Source of the DNA: Argopecten irradians
Taxonomy: Eukaryota > Mollusca > Bivalvia > Pectinida > Pectinidae
Direction: 5' to 3'
Length of the DNA stretch: 64,000 nucleotides
Assembly: GCF_041381155.1 (NCBI RefSeq)
Contig: NC_091135.1
Location: 1 to 64,000 of the forward strand
Shown in pieces: positions 51,057 to 61,320 of this stretch. Position 1 is the first letter of the stretch; each line of letters begins with the position of its first letter. Position numbers and translations under genes: made by a program. The notes beneath the pieces were generated by a model. The model did not search any database. It was not told where the DNA came from and saw only the letters and a program-made list of their open reading frames with translations.

Positions 51057-51436
51057 TAGTGGCTGTTTCATACGATTTGCGCATGTGTAACAGGAAGGCG
51101 ACAAGTCGACAAGTCGACAACACGACAAGTCGACAACACGACAAGGCGACAACACGACAAGTCGACAACTCGACAACACGACAAGTCGACATTTTACCGC
51201 GACAACACGAGATTCTGTACGCGCTAATTAGCGTGTTTGTAATGTCGACTTGTCGTTTTGTCGACTTGTCGTCTTGTCGTGTTGTCGACTTGTCGCGGTT
51301 CGAAAACGCGACAAGTCGACAATTTAACTGTTAAATCTCGGGTTGTCGCAGTTTGTGACCGCGACAACTCGACAAGGCGACAACACGACAAGGCGACAAC
51401 ACAACAACACGAGATGGCCGTAATCAGCCACCATAA
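51057..51436 (-). mobile_element. Foldback element, family 3, copy 2
   Basis: Reverse-complement relative of 35084-35465: ends CAGCCACCATA at 51436 and contains the same GACAAGTCGACAACACGACA blocks, GCTAATTAGC dyad and GTTAAATCTCGGGTTGTCGC segment. The flank to its right is AACTTC within the dispersed repeat of 34829-35083, the same hexamer that flanks copy 1. The left end is uncertain (TAGTGGCTG at 51057 or nearby). Confidence 0.75.
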
Positions 51437-51560
51437 ACTTCACACAATGGTAGGCTATGAGAACATACAGCTAGGGATTGAATTTGGGGTCAAAAGGTCA
51501 ACGACAAAGGTCACTGTTACAAAAAAAATTGTTTCACAAATTTTAGTTCTAGTACGATAG
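51437..51560 (+). repeat. Fragment of the TTTCGTTTCCAGACGA-family repeat
   Basis: Holds AACTTCACACAATGGTAGGC and GGGGTCAAAAGGTCAACGAC, matching 34925-35015. It is in the + orientation, like the 34.9-kb fragment, although the adjacent foldback copies point in opposite directions. Confidence 0.6.
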
Positions 51561-51772
51561 ATTGAGATCACATCAACAGAATTTATTCAAACTTCATACA
51601 ATGAAAGCATAACTAACAGTTATAACTTTCCATAGATTGACGGCAGAGGACTTTTGTTGCTTGCAACACTAACTGTAAGCTTGTTAAAATCATGTTATTT
51701 GAATATTATCAAAGTTATATTTCAGTACAAACTTTAATACCGAAATTTAATTTAATACCTTGATTTTTTGAA

Positions 51773-52125
51773 TTATAATGCAAGTACACTATCATGCATA
51801 CACGAACCTCTATCAGTTTGATACGATTTTGTCATTTCTGCCTCCGATTGGCTGAGTATCATTTCGGCCATGATTTGGCCAGTAGAAGTTTGCCGAAGTG
51901 CCGAGACAGATGTGCCGATGGCAACACATACAAGATAGCCCGCTTCTTCCTCTATTTGTCCAGAAATTTCGGTCATTTTATAGTCACTTGGTGATGGTTG
52001 GCCTTCTCTTATTGCCGTGGTAGAACGCCCAATGGCGACATATACAATCTCGTTCAGATCTTTGTCAATCTTTCCCATCGCTTCCACCATTTCGTTGTGA
52101 GTTGAAGACGTTTGACTTGTCTTTC
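51773..52125 (-). CDS. Unrecognised protein segment with an internal duplication (terminal exon candidate)
   Basis: After an acceptor-like CTTTCAG, an open frame reads GKTSQTSSTHNEMVEAM and on for ~115 residues to a TAA at 51773. Two segments repeat: EIVYVAIGRSTTAIREGQ and YLVCVAIGTSVSALRQTS, each followed by an acidic/polar stretch with an M.E(I/M) motif (KMTEIS, IMAEMI). Composition and acceptor suggest a real or recently lost 3' exon. I do not recognise the family. Splice phase to the upstream segment at 52.4 kb does not fit, so linkage is unproven. Confidence 0.35.
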
Positions 52126-52264
52126 CTGAAAGTTTGACTTAAAGACTGTGGTATCCTCTGGTATATTTTGCTCTCTGTCCTGAAATCGTTTCGTCGTCTA
52201 TTTGTCATTCACTTCACAACCAACCACTAGTTCTAGGTGTCAAGGTCTAAACGGAAGATTGGGC

Positions 52265-52504
52265 GACGTAAGTGAATTATGTTTTTGTCTCACAGTAATC
52301 TTAATTTTATCCCTTGATTTGACCAAAATGTTAATCACGGTCAATTCATCGTACTTAGAAAGAATGTCAAAAAGACTTTATTACGGTATATTCCTTGGTA
52401 CTTCCAGACACTGCTATTGTCATGGTAACATTCTCTCCTTCCATCAGTTCTGGTTGAATTATTTCAACTGGAGGGTCTTCGTTTTCATAATACGGTATCG
52501 CCAT
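52265..52504 (-). pseudogene. Coding-like segment of unknown function with one frameshift
   Basis: On the - strand the frame from 52504 reads PPVEIIQPELMEGENVTMTI, AVSGSTKEYTVIKSF then stops at 52367. One base out of frame it continues as DILSKYDELTVINILVKSRD and KIKIT up to a GTGAGA donor-like site. The text looks like one protein module broken by an indel. It lies between the MRH-like exons (upstream on this strand) and the segment at 51.8-52.1 kb and may be a diverged part of the same gene. Family not recognised. Confidence 0.3.
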
Positions 52505-52559
52505 GTGTGTTACACGTACTCAATTGTTCCAGGTTGAGGTTTCCTTTCCAAAGTCCTTC

Positions 52560-53968
52560 AAACATGGGCCTGTAAACATTAGACCAATCACTGATTCAAT
52601 TATGTCTATTCCGGTAATGTTTGTTTTTACTTGATGAGAATTGGTAAATCAGGAAAATTATTTTTGAAATAGAAACATTGGATTTATACCTACAGCCATT
52701 TTATCATTGATTGAAAAATTAAGAATTAAACATATAACAATCACATTAATTAACCTTAAGAAGAAGAAAAAACGACATTAACACAGCATCGCTACAATCC
52801 TATATACCGTCAATGGCGCATGTAAAATGTTATTACTTGCAATCATTACCTGACACGACGGTTCCTAATTATAAAACTCCACCATAAGAAGGCCGCACGT
52901 ATCTAGAGCCTTAGCTGTGAAGTGAAGAGTTTTACCGAATGAAGTGTTTTACGTGCCGTCACGCTTTATATATATTAGGGCCTACCCAATCGGGAATCTC
53001 CAAGGGTATTCCCGCTCTTACACGTGTGACATATTTCGATTTATTTGTTATATGCGCTGTATGCACTATATCCACGGGTAGATATTATGTCAGTGATAAT
53101 AGGAGATTTCAGAAAAGATGGCGTGACCTCACAGAAAGTTTACATCCAGGTCCTCAAAGGTCCTCAAAGGTACAACACAGTATGGCGACTGATAAAAACA
53201 ATAACAGATACGTACATGATGATTGTTACATCCCTGCTTCATACTCGATACTTTGTCAAAAGTTTACGCTTTCATACTTGCAAATTCTGATTTTGAAGTG
53301 GTTTCTTATTGTTTCACAGGTTACTGATGTTAACATTTTTATATTTTCATTTGTTTATTGCTAAATTTTAGTGCCGAAGCCACCTATCGAAGCGCTGCCG
53401 GGCCATCACACGTAGGTCTACCCGATTTTGTTCATACGTATAAATTCAGGTTGTGAAAAGGTGTTTATGAAAAGATGATCTATTTTAATGTACAATGTTT
53501 CTGTTATACATGAAAAACTGTTCACAATACGATATGATATAAACAAAACGTGAACCACCTGACCAGACCACGGCCGCTCGTGTATGGCTTCGTCGCAGGC
53601 CACAGCGTTGTTGGGGAAATAAATCATATTAATAATTACCAACACTTTTATCTCAAAAAGTATTTGTTTAAGATATATACTCGTTATTTAATATGTACAT
53701 GTTGTTTTAATGGAATACTCTTGTATCATAACAAAATTACGAATAGTAATTAAACTACTGTTTTACACGTACACGTGTGACTTCCGATCTCGTAAAATAA
53801 TATGGTGAAATCGTTCAGTTTTCATGCTGCAGATTTAATTTTTAATATTTCATTTTCAGCCGCTTTTATGCCATGGACTGCTGTGTTAAGTCTCAAACTG
53901 AAGTGGTATTACTTTTAGATAATTGGAATACATATTAGGTAGACTTCATTTAAATTGATATAACTTAC
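52560..53968. other. No recognised gene; one arm of an inverted repeat
   Basis: 53098-53175 (GATTTCAGAAAAGATGGCG.. to CTCAAAGGTACAAC) is the reverse complement of about 54610-54680. The pair is ~80 bp, diverged, 1.5 kb apart and brackets the exon at 53969-54076. Otherwise nothing supported. Confidence 0.45.
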
Positions 53969-56964
53969 AGACCGTAGTACTGTAAATGCCGACCAGGATA
54001 CATTGCGCACGGCTCCGAGAATCCTAAATACTCAAAGTTTTGTTTAGAAATATGATAAAAAGAACCTACAAACTGACTCATTTGTAGGTTATAAACTAAA
54101 TCCCAAAATTGATGACAAAAAATAACCAGAATACGTAATTTAATGACACTGTAAATGGACGAACTTCGGGTTCTCGGCTGTACTGTAATGGCTGCCGTGC
54201 CGTGGGCTTGGGGTAATCTACGAAAGCAAATGTTTAATTTTGCACTAATCACACATCGTAAAGTGTTTTATCAAGAAACACTTCGAAAACAGTAATTGCT
54301 TATAATTATATTTTGAGGGACTTTGAATTTAATTTGTAATTTCAAGTTGATATTTGCAATATATCTGCCAATGTTTATATAATGGCGACCGTGTTTTCTC
54401 GTAGCGGTCGAAAATGGAGTATAAACAGAGTAAAATATATGAATACTATATGTTTAAATTTGTATATTATTGTAAAATATTTTTATTTCCACTTTTTGAA
54501 ATGTTAATAACGCAATAGTTTTGGATTGCCGTACTATTTATTACAATAAAATGTAAACAAACATCACAAGCGGCTGTGTTCCCACAATGTTTATGTGTAC
54601 AGATATAAGAGTTGTACCTTTGAGCGCCCGGATGTACCTTTGTGTGACGTCATCGCCATCTTTTCTGAAATCCCCTATACCAGGGTAACCCCTGGACAAG
54701 GATTTATAAGTGCCCCTGGAGTATTGAGGATGCACTGTCGTATACATGTACCTACATGTTTTTTGTTTACTATGTACTATATTGGAAACATATTTTTGGG
54801 TATTGATGTCTATTGATGCGGTCTTTCGTTCAATTTCAATAAGAGTAAAAAAAACATTGCTTTACCACAAATATCACTACAGAAGAAATACGTCATATAT
54901 ATTTTGAGGATTAGAAAAGATCAACTGTCATAGTGATCTATGTATAATTATTATGTATTTTGAGTTTCAAAAGTGTCTATTGATTTAATTACTTTTGCCA
55001 TAATTATGTTATGCTTTATGCATATATAGTTCTTGAATATAAACTTGGATTTTTTTTCAGGTTTGATGTGACAGTTGCGATCCATGAGGCCTGTATGAAA
55101 CCTTCAGACAACATACACGCCAACAGGGTTTATGTTTGTCCCTTTTGTCAGTAATTATTAGCGATTACATATTATTAGTTATATAGTCAGTTACTGACCC
55201 CCTATAAAGGCATAGAGGGTCAGTAAGATTTATAGGTGGCGAGGGCGTAGCCCGAGCCTCCTATACTTCTTACTGACCCTCTATGCCTTTATAGGGGGTC
55301 AGTAACTGACTATATAACGAATTTATCGCATCGAGGACCATTTATTTGTTTTATTAATTCTTTGTTTCCTATTTGTTTGGTCAAGAATCTGAAATCAAAC
55401 TTAAATCATACTGGCACGAATGATAACAAACAATATCCACTTTTAGAATAATTGGCCTAGGCTAAATATTTATCTATGTATTTCTTTCAAGAATTTTCAA
55501 ATATACTGTATAAGGAACCTGCAGAATAATAATGAATAATTCATAAATCAACAATAATTTCGACATTCCTATGTGCACAGTCATGCAGTAGGCCTACCTC
55601 AATACGACACCAGACCGTCTGTATATTGAAAGCATCACAAACAAGAGTGACACAAACGTCCATCTAACATTTTAAAAACAATCTCCTTGATCATCTGTGC
55701 ATTCTCGCTGAGATAATCACTTGAAAGTGATGCCGATAAATTGATTGTAGAGTAGAGTGAAGATTGATCTGTAGGTACGAACACCTCCATTTGTTTATAA
55801 TCACAGTCTAGAAAACGCTTGAATTGTTACGTTTGACTTTCGCCGCGTCATCAACTTTCAAACTGGCGTAGGGGAAGCAACTCGTATTTAAAAAATGCAT
55901 TTCAGTATTAAAACGATTAAAATTATTTTTACACAAAAATTAACAAGTAATATATAGTTTTACGGTAATGAAGTGGTATATTTAGATGAAGAGAATGTGT
56001 TTAAATTTTGAAGCGAGGGCGACAGCCGCCATATTGCACCATAATAAAATTTACTGACCCCCTATAAAGTGTTAGGGGGTCACCACGTGACGGCTCTCCG
56101 CCAATCATTTGGGGACATTTCTGTCCGAGGTGCGATAAATGAAGATATACACTTTAACAGTCTACATTACTGCTAAATTAACGGGACGCACTACTTTAAA
56201 CTATTCAACGGTATGGTAAAGAACAGTAACAATATTTTTTATGTTATGGAGATATAACACAAAAATCTGAGTGTACTCTAAATAAACCGCGAAGCGGTTT
56301 ATGATGAGAGTACACTCAGATTTTTGTGTTATATCTCCATAACATAAAAAATATATTCAAATTAATCCTTATAATTCAATTTACTAAAGATAATCTCTTC
56401 AATATTCAAAAATCATTTTGGGACTCTTTTGTCTATGAAATCATTACGCCGTCATCTTAGCCAATCAGAAGCAACGTTATAAACGGCGACGCCATTTTTT
56501 CCTTTATGGGCTGATAAAGTAAATTTTTAAGCCAATGAAAATGCTCATAACAAGCACTACTTTAAACTATTCAACGGTATGGTAAAGAACAGTAACAATA
56601 CGAAAAATCATGTGATTGAAAGTTTGAATTCATCTATATAGAATACTGTTACAAGGACAACGGCTCGTCAATAATTCATCAATAACTAAATAACTTTATA
56701 AAAAAAGTAATAAAGTATTTAGAAAAAAATATTAACATCTTTAACGAGACGTTATACCATTTTTAAACCTGATGAAAATACTTACGTCGGGTTATTCACA
56801 TCTGTGCTGGACAAAGGAGTTAAATCAATTATTTGTCCATTCGTAAACTGACACGAGCATGGCCCTGTTTTAACACAATCAAAAGCCGTGATGGATTTTG
56901 TCAACACCAACAACATGGAAATCAATGTTAAAGAAGACATTCCAAACAAACTCGAGCAAGGCAT
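53969..56964 (-). CDS. MRH (mannose-6-phosphate-receptor-like) domain protein, partial
   Basis: Exon 1 is 56786-56964 with a GTAAGT donor. It starts MPCSSLFGM (a second Met at 56940 is possible), has a signal peptide MSSLTLISMLLVLTKSITA, then DCVKTGPCSCQFTNGQIIDL and TPLSSTD. The Cys pair and xIDLxxL are typical of the start of MRH domains. A later exon, 53969-54076 (acceptor ATGAG, donor GTAAGT, phase 2 at each end), encodes QFVGSFYHISKQNFEYLGF and YPGRHLQYYG, which fits the CQ...LQY part of such domains. The exon between them (expected YxYNPC) and the exons after were not found. Such proteins act in the secretory or endosomal route or are secreted (family knowledge). The intron contains palindromic repeats and a possible antisense exon. 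Confidence 0.5.
55061..55154 (+). CDS. Possible 3'-terminal exon on the + strand, product unknown
   Basis: A strong acceptor (eight T then CAG at 55051-55060) precedes a frame reading FDVTVAIHEACMKPSDNIH then ANRVYVCPFCQ and TAA. The CPFC end looks like half of a zinc-binding motif. It lies within the intron of the - strand MRH-like gene. No upstream partner exon was recognised, so it may be chance or a relic. Confidence 0.25.
55178..55318. repeat. Perfect-arm hairpin, 140 bp, and related half-copy
   Basis: Arms TTATATAGTCAGTTACTGAC.. and its complement, each with CCCCTATAAAGGCATAGAGG, enclose a ~38-bp loop with GGCGAGGGCGTAGCCCGAGC. A related stretch ACTGACCCCCTATAAAGTG..GGGGGTCA lies at 56049-56083. 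Probably a foldback MITE family. Confidence 0.75.
56188..56600. mobile_element. Palindrome-headed repeat, copy 2, between 47-bp direct repeats
   Basis: The repeat (56235-56553) has a hairpin of TTATGTTATGGAGATATAAC arms around an AAACCGC..GCGGTTT loop, then the ~200-bp body shared with 11300-11490. It is flanked by perfect 47-bp direct repeats, 56188-56234 and 56554-56600, beginning GCACTACTTTAAACTATTCA. The left arm is shortened compared with copy 1. Confidence 0.85.
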
Positions 56965-57089
56965 CGTCGACCTTTGTCGCTTTTTGGATTAATACTAAAT
57001 ATTGACACCCAGGACCATCTCCGATTCGTCTTACTGACTGTTTAGTGTCATATGATTTGTTATCGATGTACTCACTCCCACAACCGATA

Positions 57090-57214
57090 CACAGGGACCT
57101 GGCACGAAAATTTTTAACCAACAGTATACATTTATATATGTTATAGTATCAAGGATATTATAATATGTATATATGTATACTGTTACTTAAAAAAAATCGT
57201 GCCAGGTCCCTGTG
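57090..57214. mobile_element. hAT-type MITE just upstream of the MRH-like gene
   Basis: A 125-bp element with inverted ends CACAGGGACCTGGCACGA, bracketed by a perfect 8-bp duplication AACCGATA (57082-57089 and 57215-57222). An 8-bp duplication and CAGGG-like ends are typical of hAT transposons. It lies ~125 bp upstream of the start codon of the - strand MRH-like gene, in its likely promoter or 5' UTR. Confidence 0.8.
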
Positions 57215-57406
57215 AACCGATATACCTATCCACTTAGTATTCACTACAGTGGGGTTTATTATCAGTAAGTAAACGACATGTAGAGGCGTGTTGACATGTA
57301 CTTACTGGTGGGGTAAGTCATGTCATCAGTCAATTTTCATGTTGCTATTTATCAGATAAAATATACCTTAAATTATTTTGATTGTCATGTTTCTTTGTTT
57401 ATTTTC

Positions 57407-57497
57407 TTCTACTGCCGTACATTCTGCCCGATAACTACTGCCGTACATTCTGCCCGATAACTACTTCGTACATTCTGCCCGATAACTACTGCCGTAT
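57407..57497. repeat. 26-bp tandem repeat, ~3.5 copies
   Basis: ACTGCCGTACATTCTGCCCG followed by ATAACT, repeated head to tail; the third copy lacks two bases (ACTTCGTACATT). It ends just before the TTAA of the MITE at 57511. Confidence 0.9.
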
Positions 57498-57510
57498 GTT
57501 CCACATTTAA

Positions 57511-57909
57511 AGGCCCAATACCTTTCCGGAGGAAAACATAAAGGTTTCTTAAAAACATTAATAACATCAGAAAATATATACCAATGGCCTAAGATGAGGT
57601 TACAACACCAAACATATGCAAGATTTCCTGCGTAATGTTTGGTAACAGTGGAGAGTTATTTCGCTGTTTTGCCGTCTGGCGCAGTGATAGTCAACTACCG
57701 CGCGGTATTTAGGACGACGGCGGGAAACATAAGACGACCCGCGTTATGAAAATTAACATTTTATTTATTTTAATCAAATTGCTCAGAATGTGATGACACG
57801 TGTAGTATTAACGATAAGTTAATAACTTTAGCGACTATACAAAAATATCGATCTCGTTTTACTTTCCCATTTTAAACATTAAAAGCCATTTCGGAAAGGT
57901 AGTGGGCCT
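57511..57909. mobile_element. Compact TTAA-flanked MITE (unsplit relative of the 39-51 kb element)
   Basis: 399 bp with inverted ends AGGCCCAATACCTTTCCG / CGGAAAGGTAGTGGGCCT and TTAA on both sides (57507-57510, 57910-57913). In reverse orientation its whole length matches the outer parts of 39127-50924, including CCCGCCGTCGTCCTAAATAC and TAACATCAGAAAATA. It has a single GGTTAC (complement GTAACC) where the large copy has its insertion. Confidence 0.9.
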
Positions 57910-57913
57910 TTAA

Positions 57914-60900
57914 AGTAACGTCCTATTAAAAGACCTCGACCTTAAGCCTTTCGTTGATAATAACCACCGGAATGACGTCATTTTTTTCTTGGTTCATGAT
58001 AGTGATATTACATTCTGAATTTTAAAAAACAGGGTTTTTGAACTGTTTACAAAGGCTGTCTATATATTTACCGTGGCAATAAATTGAATTACACTCTCAT
58101 TTAGGTACATCTTTCCCTGCGCAACAAAGTATATTTCTAATATATGGAATTCTTCACCACGGAATGCTGGTTGCATATTTTCTAATACATAAAATATATT
58201 TCCCAATGATTCAATGAATTAAATACAATCATTAATTAACTGATTAAAATCTATGACTGTTGAATATATTCTTAGAGTGTTGAAACTGGTAGATACAGCG
58301 GTATCCATAATAGACATTAAAGATTGTGTACAATGTGGGAGTAGTCATGGAGTTGAAAGCGAAACTACATGTAGTCCATTTCATTTTGTTATGTCCAGAA
58401 TATTACATATAAGGGCGAGATAAAACCTTATTTTTATCGCCAACCATCTGTTTTCTTTAAAATTACTGAATTTCTTGTATTACCAATCTAAACACTTGGA
58501 GAAATTTCTGAAAATGTTTAATTCAGAAAATTACTAAAAGGAAATTACTATTTGATAGTTTTATATATACAATATTACATAGCAAGGTGCACACCAGTTG
58601 TCCTTTTTATTAGTACCACATAGATAATATATGTCTAGATATGTAATTAAAAGTATGTGGTTGTCTTTTTGTATCTTATAAATATGTGTTAATTATAAAC
58701 ACTGCAAGTGAAACTGTAATTGTAGGATTCATAATCTTCTGTGTTTCCTGATGATAAAACAATTAACTTGATTTGTTGAAATGTTGCATACTTTGTGTTA
58801 TAATACATTGACTGTGTTCTCTGCCATCTTGCACACATGTAATTGGTTGCCATATATGTACATGTATGTTTATTATGATCCTTTGTGCTTTTTTAATTCA
58901 TTATGAAGGAAACTGAAATTTCAAGAACAAATGATAGTTTTACATTACAATCCTACCTTACAAAATCTAGCTTAAATTCAATTGTTATGGAATTACGACT
59001 GTCTTATTATTCTCTCTGTGTAGAAGAGCAATTAGAATATGCCATCACTTTCCTGTTTCTTTGGTTAATTATTTTCTTTTCTAATTGTGTTAAAGGACTA
59101 TATCAAATATGGTCATTAAAATAACATGTCAAGTGTTATATATCTTTTTTCCCACAAGTACACTTAAATATCAGTGAATTATTCAGACATGGTGTAATTA
59201 AAATGTAATTGTAATTTAATTGTAACAAGGTTGTAATGCTCAATTACTTTTTAGTTACACGTTTTGTATGAATATATCTGATTTTGTCAGGATACATTGT
59301 ACATTTTCCATATTCGATTTCTTGATTTAAATTTTTAACAAAACAACTTTTAATTAAATGTATCTTTTATATATCCTTATGATTTACATGTTCAAGGTTA
59401 CTAGAAACACATGTATGCATATGTTTTTAGTAAAAGTTGTTTGACATTGACCAATTGGTTCAATTCATTTTTTATAACATTGGGGCAAACATCATACCAA
59501 ATTTATAATAATAATTTATAATATAAAGATAATATAATTCACTTAAGTTTGTTGCTAAAATAGCTAGGGTGATGTCAGTGTTTATATGAGCACAATGCTG
59601 ACGATACCAAGAAGCACAATCTGACTTGGACTAATTACAATATATGAACTATTTATAGACGTGTTTGCCACCAACGCGTCCAATCAAATCACACGACAAT
59701 TTTGCTTTAAGTTAGAGACACGAGTACATACAGTGTTAAAACCAGTCTTCGCGAATGAAGTTTATAAACAGCGCAAAGAACATACAATAAGTTATATATA
59801 TTAATCATATTCGTTATGTAGCATGAAAAAGTGAAAACAATCTTGATTATTTTACATAATGTTAAAATCATAATAAAATGTACATGTAATGATATTGACT
59901 CGAAGTGTATTTACCAGGCCTTGGGCGGTATTTTTGGGAAAATATTTAGAGAACATACATTGTATTCAAAAAAATATATCATATCAAAAGATACCATCCT
60001 ACCATGTGCTGATACATCTAGTAAGAGTTCATGTAACATTTTGTCTTGGTTTTAAGTTGAACTTCAACCTACGTTCATTAATTTCTACAATGTTGTATTA
60101 GGTACATCTCTGTATGTGAAAAAAAAAATGTTCATATTTGTGAAGCTAGATTGAATATATGTCGACTTGCCTCAATACTCCCTTCGATAAAGTAGTGTTA
60201 GGATAAAGGTTTGACATCAAAGGGTGATACTATTTAGTATTACACTTAAACAGTTTGCATAAGTATATGTGATAATATATATTAGAATACGTTGTAACAT
60301 CTATTATAAAAAGCAAATATCAGAAAAAAAAAATGTTAACGTTTATTTTCTACTCCACAGGTATGAGTATTCTTCATCTACCTTGACCCTGACCTTGGCT
60401 GATAATAGGACGTTAACCTTATAAAACTCAAACATTCATCACAATTTGTTGGTGCTTTCAAGTCTTAAAATATCACCCAAGTAATATACTATATATGTAC
60501 TATGGATGTATTAAAATCGGAGAGAAATAATGAGAGTATTAAAACCTAACACCCAGCCCGTGGATTCCTCAGTATACGACACCATTGTTATAGCAATATC
60601 TACAAAGACAAAGGAACACACAGTGTCTCTCTCGTTCTATACAGACATAAAGAGAATCAGCCATCCTTCTTTGTATAGACAGTATATCCAGCATCTGAAG
60701 GTATGAATATTCCGCTGATGATACGGTGTTACCGGATTCTCCTGCTGAACTTATGGATCGTACAATGTGTAACAGAACTTCTGGTGGTCGTAATTATTTA
60801 AAAGGAACTACAAGATAAAAACTTACAATTCCAGTGCAAAAAAGCATTCAATTGAGATTTTAAAAAGTATTTCCAGAATTGTTAATGAGACCTTCCCCTG

Positions 60901-61316
60901 TTGAGTCTCTCTTTCTACCAGCAATCCGTCACGTTCACCGACCTCTATATATCATTAGACATTTTCATTTTGTTGTTGCAGAATTTTTGGATCGTTTGCA
61001 ATTGACCTATGGATAGTTATATTCGCGTCAGGAATTAGTTGGAAAACACAATTATTTGCATTCTACAACTTCTATTTTCTTTGAGCTTACAAACCAGTTT
61101 ATATACTGCTTATCTATAGAAATTGCACCTTAATGTTATTTAACTTCTTATTGTCATTTCGCATAAATCATTATCTGTGCGTCGCAGTGTCTATAAGAAA
61201 TAAGAAAATAAATATATTACAAACTCGTATAGAGTAATTTTTTTCTTTTATAACGACATCTATTACATATAAGTGGGAACTCACTTAACATGTATGACGT
61301 AACACTTCAACGTACA
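57914..61316. other. No recognised gene
   Basis: AT-rich. An ATG frame of 73 codons (58903-59124) has one hydrophobic segment (FLFLWLIIFFSNCV) but no splice or family evidence, so it is not called as a gene. No repeats of note. Confidence 0.4.
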
Positions 61317-61320
61317 GGGG

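Noticed and set aside
53367..53413. 42-bp GC-rich microexon candidate (PKPPIEALPGHH) on the + strand
   Set aside because: Bounded by AG and GT, but too short to distinguish from chance and no partner exons were found.
58903..59124. 73-codon frame with one hydrophobic segment
   Set aside because: No splice, promoter or family evidence; AT-rich DNA yields hydrophobic frames readily.
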